A stretch of DNA of 44,095 bases from Candidatus Woesearchaeota archaeon (GTDB lineage: Archaea > Nanobdellota > Nanobdellia > Woesearchaeales > DSVV01), in assembly GCA_016192995.1 (NCBI GenBank), contig JACPTB010000012.1, forward strand, positions 1-44,095, in the 5' to 3' direction. The notes beneath the pieces were generated by a model. That model searched no databases. It was given only the letters and a program-made list of their open reading frames with translations, and was not told where the DNA came from. The position numbers and the translations under genes were made by a program. Positions 40,202 through 44,095 of the stretch are shown one piece after another; position 1 is the first letter of the stretch; each line of letters opens with the position of its first letter.

Positions 40202-41563
40202 TTATAGGTCTTCTGCAGTCAATATAGTCACTTTACCATTACCTTTCATTTTTCCATCCATAGTAATCAAGTACTTAACACCAATCTTCTCTGTTGTCTG
40301 TAATAATAGTTCATCAACAGTCCCATCGAATACTACTGCATAGATTCCTGAGCTTAAGCTTTTAATAGTTGCTACCAACTCAGAAAATGGCACTTTGCCA
40401 AGGATATTTAATTTATTGTCTAGCACATATGCTCCTCGCGTACCGATAAGATCCTCAAGCATTTTTGAAAATTTTGTTTTCTCTTCATCTGAAAGTTTTG
40501 AGGGCAGTTTTCTAGCCTGAAATGGCTGTTGGCGCCGGTCCATTCTCTCCATAGGACGCTGCTGAAATCCTTGCTGGCGCCGGTCCATTCTCTCTATAGG
40601 ACGCATATCTTTACCTCTATTCAGCTGAAGTGATTGTGCTTGTTGGCGCTGAGAATCTTCGGATGATTCTTGTGGTCTTGCCATCATAGGACGCTGGGAA
40701 AGCGGTGTTTTAAAACCGCCACCTTCATTTCCCTTTGCAACTTCCATTCGGGCTTGTTCAGCAGACATTCTTGATCGTATGCATTGATGAATTTCCTTTT
40801 TAGTCAATTCTTCGACTTCTTTGCCATCAGGAGCTTTGGTAATGAAATCAATATCTGCATTGATTAATTCCTTGATAATCAAATCTCCGCCTCTATCTCC
40901 ATCAACAAAAACAGTCACTGTTTTTTCCCGCGCTAAATCCATCACTGATTTAGGCACTGATGTTCCATTAATAGCAATCGCATTCTTAAAGCCATGCTTT
41001 AATAAATTAACAACATCAGCGCGACCTTCTACGATAATAATCTCATCTGAATCAGCTACCCCTGGCCCAGCAGGGAGATTATCAGGTCCAAACGAAGTAA
41101 TTTCCATGACACGGACTGAATAAGCGACTTCATCAGCTAATTCTTGAGAGTCAGGAATTGAACTATCCATAAGTAGTCTAAGCAATTCTTTTGCACGTTC
41201 AACCACAAAGGTACGTTTAGAAACACGAACATCTTCAATTTTCTCTACTTTGATCTTAGCATTGCATGGTCCAATACGCTGGATTATTTCTAAAGCAGCT
41301 GCAACGATAGCAGTTTCAGCCTTGTCCAAGCTTGAAGGTATAATGATCTGACCTCCACTTTTTCCAGCTTTAGTATCTACATTTACCTCAATTCTGCCAA
41401 TTCTACCTGAACGCTGCAATTCTCGCAATTCTAAGTCTACCCCTAAAAGACCTTCAGTCTGACCAAAAATTGCGCCAATAACATCAGGCTTATCTACAAT
41501 GCCATCAATTATAATACTTGCTTGAACAATATATTTAGCACTTACCGGGCTAATTTTTCCCAT
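40202..41563 (-). CDS. dnaG: Archaeal DnaG-type primase / exosome-associated protein
   Basis: 453 aa from ATG 41563, preceded by GGAGGGATTTATA. Four codons upstream another ATG exists, but spacing favours this one. The N-terminal archaeal domain (SAKYIVQASIIIDGIVDKPD) leads to a TOPRIM domain at about residues 165-245 (IIIVEGRADVVNLLKHG, then VTVFVDGDRGGD). A Gln/Arg-rich linker with a tandem 15-residue repeat (ERMDRRQQ twice) lies at about 315-355, followed by a C-terminal domain. Archaeal DnaG can prime DNA in vitro and is a stable subunit of the RNA exosome. Confidence 0.94.
   Translation of the reverse strand: MGKISPVSAKYIVQASIIIDGIVDKPDVIGAIFGQTEGLLGVDLELRELQRSGRIGRIEVNVDTKAGKSGGQIIIPSSLDKAETAIVAAALEIIQRIGPCNAKIKVEKIEDVRVSKRTFVVERAKELLRLLMDSSIPDSQELADEVAYSVRVMEITSFGPDNLPAGPGVADSDEIIIVEGRADVVNLLKHGFKNAIAINGTSVPKSVMDLAREKTVTVFVDGDRGGDLIIKELINADIDFITKAPDGKEVEELTKKEIHQCIRSRMSAEQARMEVAKGNEGGGFKTPLSQRPMMARPQESSEDSQRQQAQSLQLNRGKDMRPIERMDRRQQGFQQRPMERMDRRQQPFQARKLPSKLSDEEKTKFSKMLEDLIGTRGAYVLDNKLNILGKVPFSELVATIKSLSSGIYAVVFDGTVDELLLQTTEKIGVKYLITMDGKMKGNGKVTILTAEDL
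40530..40604 (-). repeat. Tandem 45-bp repeat in the dnaG linker
   Basis: Two copies of a 30-base segment (40530-40559 and 40575-40604, 29 of 30 identical) with a 45-base period. They encode two RP-x-ERMDRRQQ-x-FQ units. The segment begins with the palindromic GGCGCC. Confidence 0.88.
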
Positions 41564-41740
41564 TATAAATCCCTCCATTAAAAGAAAGAGCTTATTTAAT
41601 TAATTAAGGCATTTTATGTTCTTAATATAAATATTAGCTTATATTGAGCGTGAATAAATAAAATAAGGCTTATTTGCCGTTATTAATGGATATGAAGCTC
41701 TTTCCTTGTTTTAATCTTATTGATTATGATTAATAAAACT

Positions 41741-41885
41741 GTGTTGCCCGAGGCACGAACTCCCAAGCTCATAGCTTGCTTTTAGCGTAAGCTCCATTGA
41801 GTACTCTCAGTGTCGGGCTGGTATATGTAAGAGTGTCTCAAACTCACGGCTAATATTCAATATCAGCTCATAAGAGGACCCATTT
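41741..41885 (-). ncRNA. Possible structured non-coding RNA of unknown type
   Basis: A GC-richer stretch in an AT-rich, gene-free gap. GCCCGA (41746-41751) pairs with TCGGGC (41813-41818), enclosing AGCTT (41773-41777) with AAGCT (41789-41793). A second hairpin at 41849-41867 has a G-U pair when read on the minus strand but an A-C mismatch on the plus, favouring minus-strand transcription. ACATAT-type sequences on either side of this second domain could close it. It does not fit tRNA, 5S, SRP or RNase P consensus as far as I can see. The rest of the gap (41579-41740 and 41886-41944) holds the dnaG promoter and nothing else I can name. Confidence 0.35.
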
Positions 41886-41944
41886 ACACATATTTTATTA
41901 TATCATTATAGAGAAATAGTACTATATAAATGTGTGGGTTTTAC

Positions 41945-42107
41945 GGCTCTGCCCCAAATCTCGGCTAACGCCTCGGTTTTGGTGCCGTGATTATCTCACT
42001 TATTTATAACAAGGAAAAAATTCCCATTGTAATTTCCTTTTTTCCCACGTATTAATTTGAAGGATAATCACCAGCATGGCACCAAAAACTTCATTCGGGA
42101 CAGAGCC
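41945..42107 (+). mobile_element. Palindromic MITE-like element, copy 5
   Basis: 163 bp. The ends GGCTCTGCCCC and GGGACAGAGCC have one mismatch. It is flanked by the perfect 8-bp direct repeat GGTTTTAC (41937-41944 and 42108-42115). It is the close relative of copy 4, sharing the inner GGTTTTGGTGCC stem and central hairpin. It lies between dnaG and the VapC gene, next to the short copy 6. Confidence 0.92.
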
Positions 42108-42120
42108 GGTTTTACGTGGT

Positions 42121-42165
42121 AGTGTAGAATCACAAAATTGGTGTTAAAACTACATACTCTACACT
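42121..42165 (+). mobile_element. Palindromic MITE-like remnant, copy 6
   Basis: 45 bp. AGTGTAGA (42121-42128) pairs with TCTACACT (42158-42165). The interior CACAAAATTGGTGTTAAAAC, then TACAT, is a shortened form of copy 7. No clear target duplication. It ends five bases from the VapC stop codon. Confidence 0.65.
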
Positions 42166-42169
42166 GCTA

Positions 42170-42562
42170 CTACCAAACCACTATTTTTAACTGAGGAATA
42201 TGAGAAAAATGTTTGCCATTTCTTGTAATAAGCGTTGCGTTATGAGCTATGGCGATGCTTGCAATCATTAAATCGCTGTCTTGCGTTGGCTTGCCTTTTA
42301 TTTTCAATTCAGCAAAAAAATTCCCATATAGCTGAGAGGCAGTTTTATTAAATTCCTGCCAACCCATATCTTGGATAAATGATTGGATAAAACGAATAGA
42401 TTCTTCCTGCTTGCTCGATAAATAAGCGCCTTTATATAATTCTGCCAAAACTGGTCCGCATAAAGAAACGTCCTCTTCAGAAAGCTCTTGAAACTGTTTA
42501 GTTAATGAAATATCTCCTCTGAAAATATCAACAATGACATTAGTATCAAGACAATAATTCAT
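42170..42562 (-). CDS. vapC: VapC-type PIN-domain toxin
   Basis: 130 aa from ATG 42562, which overlaps the antitoxin's last codons by 17 bases. PIN motifs: D in YCLDTNVIVD near residue 6, E in VLAELYKG near 42, DxD in PTQDSDLMIASIA near 97-99, and LITRNGKHFSHI near 115. It is of normal VapC length and a predicted RNase. Its stop lies five bases from a palindromic element remnant. An upstream in-frame ATG would lie well inside the antitoxin gene and is rejected. Confidence 0.9.
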   Translation of the reverse strand: MNYCLDTNVIVDIFRGDISLTKQFQELSEEDVSLCGPVLAELYKGAYLSSKQEESIRFIQSFIQDMGWQEFNKTASQLYGNFFAELKIKGKPTQDSDLMIASIAIAHNATLITRNGKHFSHIPQLKIVVW

Positions 42563-42785
42563 GATAATCACGTGTTTTAAATTTTTTTCTGTCTTCTTCA
42601 AGGATTTTTGCTATTTTATCAAGTTCTTCTTTGCCACCTGGCCATTTACCAAAAAAATCCATGAGATTACCTTTTGGCTTCTTTTCAACTAATTTTATCA
42701 CTACATCAGAAAAAGAGTCATGTCCTTGTTTCAAAGCCTTTAATTCTTCATAAGCTTTATTTGATAATGAGATTACTTTCACCAT
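42546..42785 (-). CDS. vapB: VapB-type antitoxin (DUF217-like)
   Basis: 79 aa from ATG 42785. MVKVISLSNKAYEELKALKQ is the typical DUF217/VapB ribbon-helix-helix start, then GHDSFSDVVIKLVEKKPKGN and an acidic helical tail that would bind the toxin. It overlaps vapC by 17 bases. TATA is TATTTATATATG at about 42805-42816. A 12-bp palindrome lies between TATA and ATG, as expected for an autoregulated toxin-antitoxin operon. Confidence 0.88.
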   Translation of the reverse strand: MVKVISLSNKAYEELKALKQGHDSFSDVVIKLVEKKPKGNLMDFFGKWPGGKEELDKIAKILEEDRKKFKTRDYHELLS

Positions 42786-42796
42786 ACCACATACGC

Positions 42797-42816
42797 ATGC
42801 ATATGCATATATAAAT
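42797..42816 (-). promoter_or_regulatory. vapBC promoter and palindromic operator candidate
   Basis: ATGCATATGCAT (42797-42808) is a perfect palindrome touching the TATA box and covering the zone up to the start site of vapB. It is a good candidate for VapBC autorepression. Confidence 0.6.
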
Positions 42817-42882
42817 AGTTTGTGGTTATTTTTCACTTTTTAAACACTAATTTTAATAACTCAGCTTATTTTAAGGTAATTC

Positions 42883-43596
42883 ATGGCTAAAAAATGGAAG
42901 GAAGCTTGGAAAGTGATGGGGAATGTATTTGACCAATATACTATGAGGAACTTATTTAAGCTTCAATGTCAAGGTTATTTTGAGGAAATGCTCAGCCCTG
43001 TTTCTGTTGGCAAAGAAGCTAATGTGTTTACTGCTAAAAAAGAAGATGGCAGCTTGCTCATTGTTAAAATTTATCGGCTGCAAACCTGCGACTTCAATAA
43101 AATGTATGATTATATTAAGCTTGACCCGCGGTATGAACACCTTAAAAAACAACGGCGTAAAATTATTTTTTCTTGGACACAACGAGAGTTTAGAAATTTG
43201 ATGAAAGCACGGGAAGCTGGCATTCGCGTTCCCATCCCCATCACCTTTCTTGATAATATTCTTGTCATTGAAATGATAGGAGATGAACAACCTGCTCAAA
43301 AATTAAAAGATGCCCCACCTGTAAATAAGAAGGTCTTTTTTAATAAAATTGTCGAGTATATGACTTTGTATTGGAAAGCTGGGTTTGTTCATGGCGATTT
43401 AAGCAAATTTAATATTCTTAATTATCACGATGTTCCGGTGTTTATTGATTTTTCACAAGCAACAACAACCCAGAGCATGCATGCAAAAGAATTATTGCAA
43501 AGAGATGTTACTAATATTGTCAATTTTGGACAAAAACTTGGATTGAAATTGGATAAAGAGAAAGTGCTGAAGGAGATTCTAGGGAAGAAGAAATAA
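42883..43596 (+). CDS. rio1: RIO1-type atypical protein kinase
   Basis: 237 aa. The nucleotide loop SVGKEANVFTA (RIO1 usually STGKEA) lies near residue 41. IVKIYRLQTCDFNKMYDYI is the RIO1 signature, the catalytic loop HGDLSKFNIL near 165, and the metal-binding DFSQATT near 184. RIO1 acts in small-subunit ribosome maturation and the AK6/Fap7 protein (13454) works in the same process. The 3' end overlaps the convergent Zn-ribbon gene by 18 bases. Confidence 0.94.
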   Translation: MAKKWKEAWKVMGNVFDQYTMRNLFKLQCQGYFEEMLSPVSVGKEANVFTAKKEDGSLLIVKIYRLQTCDFNKMYDYIKLDPRYEHLKKQRRKIIFSWTQREFRNLMKAREAGIRVPIPITFLDNILVIEMIGDEQPAQKLKDAPPVNKKVFFNKIVEYMTLYWKAGFVHGDLSKFNILNYHDVPVFIDFSQATTTQSMHAKELLQRDVTNIVNFGQKLGLKLDKEKVLKEILGKKK

Positions 43597-43770
43597 TTTA
43601 TTCAGCGAAAATAACTTTGAACGAACGTACTTTTTAGCTTGCTCTTTTGTTAAGGTTGTAAATTTACATTGAGGACAAATCATTGCTTCAGTTTTAATAT
43701 GGTCAAATGCTGCTTTCTGTTTTTCTAACATTACTCCACAATCGCAGAGTATTTTCCTTTGTTTTGTCAT
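43579..43770 (-). CDS. Small zinc-binding hypothetical protein
   Basis: 63 aa from ATG 43770 (MTKQRKILCDCGVM). A CxC near the N terminus and CPQC near residue 33 could bind one zinc. A basic C terminus follows (KKYVRSKLFSLNKLF). Its last codons overlap the 3' end of rio1. Not recognised; small Zn ribbons of this type are common in archaea. Confidence 0.6.
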   Translation of the reverse strand: MTKQRKILCDCGVMLEKQKAAFDHIKTEAMICPQCKFTTLTKEQAKKYVRSKLFSLNKLFLLP

Positions 43771-43899
43771 GTTATTTTCACTGTAAGTTAGAATACTTGC
43801 TATCAACTATTATTTGAATTTTATTAAAAAAATAAAAAACAATAGTGTGAAGCCTTTGAATGCGTTTGCTAAGCGAAGTTTGCCTGACGCTTTATGACA

Positions 43900-44095
43900 T
43901 CAATAAACAACATACACAAATCCTAGCGGCGTTAGATATTGATTATGAAAATAGGTTGTTCTTGTTGGAACGCCAATGTCTGGCTTTGGATTGGTTGTAA
44001 TTGAAGTGGTATGCACTACTTTAGTTGTGTAGGTTGGATAACTATCAGTATCAACTACGATTGGAGCAGTGTACTTGTAGTAATGAGGTACTTGC
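43900..44095 (-). CDS. C-terminal end of a Thr/Tyr/Pro-rich protein, start beyond the window
   Basis: An open frame runs off the right edge; 65 residues are visible, ending GFVYVVY. It is rich in Thr, Tyr, Pro and Val (VPHYYKYTAPIVVDTDSYPT, VVHTTSITTNPKPDIGVPTR) with no Lys/Glu clusters. That composition suits an extracytoplasmic or surface-layer-associated protein. Codon order and absence of stops over 65 codons support it, but nothing shows its function. About 130 bases between it and the Zn-ribbon gene hold no recognised feature. Confidence 0.55.
   Translation of the reverse strand, partial: QVPHYYKYTAPIVVDTDSYPTYTTKVVHTTSITTNPKPDIGVPTRTTYFHNQYLTPLGFVYVVY

Noticed and set aside
41741-41820. 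tRNA-like region with a GCCCGA/TCGGGC outer stem
   Set aside because: Neither strand gives a T loop with A58, a D loop with GG or a proper anticodon arm, so tRNA was rejected in favour of an unassigned structured RNA.
13312-42165. Palindromic elements as integron attC sites or CRISPR repeats
   Set aside because: The 8-bp direct repeats outside each element indicate transposition. There is no integrase, no cassette orientation pattern, no spacer array and no cas gene.
42170-42601. Longer VapC beginning MKKTEKN
   Set aside because: The added residues are encoded wholly within the antitoxin's 3' end, while MNYCLDTNV at 42562 is the standard VapC start with the usual short overlap.

Overview
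The window is chromosomal DNA from an archaeon. Support comes from archaeal DnaG primase, ABCE1, RIO1 kinase, Fap7/AK6-type adenylate kinase, Mre11 with two HerA-like ATPases, a TrmB regulator, and a tRNA-Thr with a canonical-position intron and no encoded CCA. Most promoters carry a TATA box about 26-30 bases before the start codon, so many mRNAs look leaderless; I used this spacing to choose several starts. The DNA is strongly AT-rich. The mix of short archaeal genes, small Zn ribbons and an HTH/S-layer-like regulator resembles DPANN archaea (Woesearchaeota/Pacearchaeota type). That placement is an inference from memory of gene content.

Layout. 1-4.4 kb: 5' part of an RqcH/Rqc2-family ribosome-rescue factor, then a NitT/TauT-type ABC importer operon with a divergent TrmB-like regulator. 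4.4-9.5 kb: a tightly overlapping UDP-GlcNAc operon (glmM-glmU-HAD phosphatase-glmS). 9.6-12.3 kb: an HTH/S-layer-like regulator, an unusual array of 10-bp palindromes (CATTATAATG) and an exported transglutaminase-like protein. 12.4-18.2 kb: coiled-coil HTH protein, AK6, an ABC-2-like membrane protein, tRNA-Thr(UGU) and unknowns. 18.4-22.8 kb: YchF-type GTPase, a conserved archaeal trio (Era-like GTPase, DUF2073, Zn ribbon) and a HTH/PIN pair. 22.8-30 kb: a membrane thioredoxin-fold protein without its cysteines, herA-exported protein-mre11, a parvulin foldase and a second HerA. 30-35 kb: NrdR, ABCE1, intron-containing tRNA-Thr(CGU), a 52-aa Zn ribbon, a radical SAM enzyme and NadE. 35-39.4 kb: an accessory-looking region with two exported proteins sharing a duplicated promoter/signal-peptide cassette around a DUF234-type ATPase, then a BRO-N protein. 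39.4-44 kb: NadX, DnaG, a possible structured RNA, VapBC, RIO1, a small Zn ribbon and the end of a Thr/Tyr-rich protein.

The most striking non-genic signal is a family of short palindromic mobile elements (seven copies, about 45-163 bp, at 13.3, 17.3, 18.3, 19.7, 32.3, 41.9 and 42.1 kb). Five have perfect 8-bp target-site duplications. Terminal inverted repeats differ between subfamilies while matching within each copy, interiors are mosaic, and all seven interiors lie in the same orientation on the + strand. No transposase is present in the window. One copy rewrites the C terminus of the AK6 gene, one sits just beyond a tRNA terminator, and one abuts a stop codon. A second signal is the CATTATAATG array at 10.4-11.1 kb, partly tandem with a 10-bp period, between the HTH regulator and the transglutaminase gene. 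A third recurring theme is palindromes at promoters, either between divergent TATA boxes or at the predicted transcription start.
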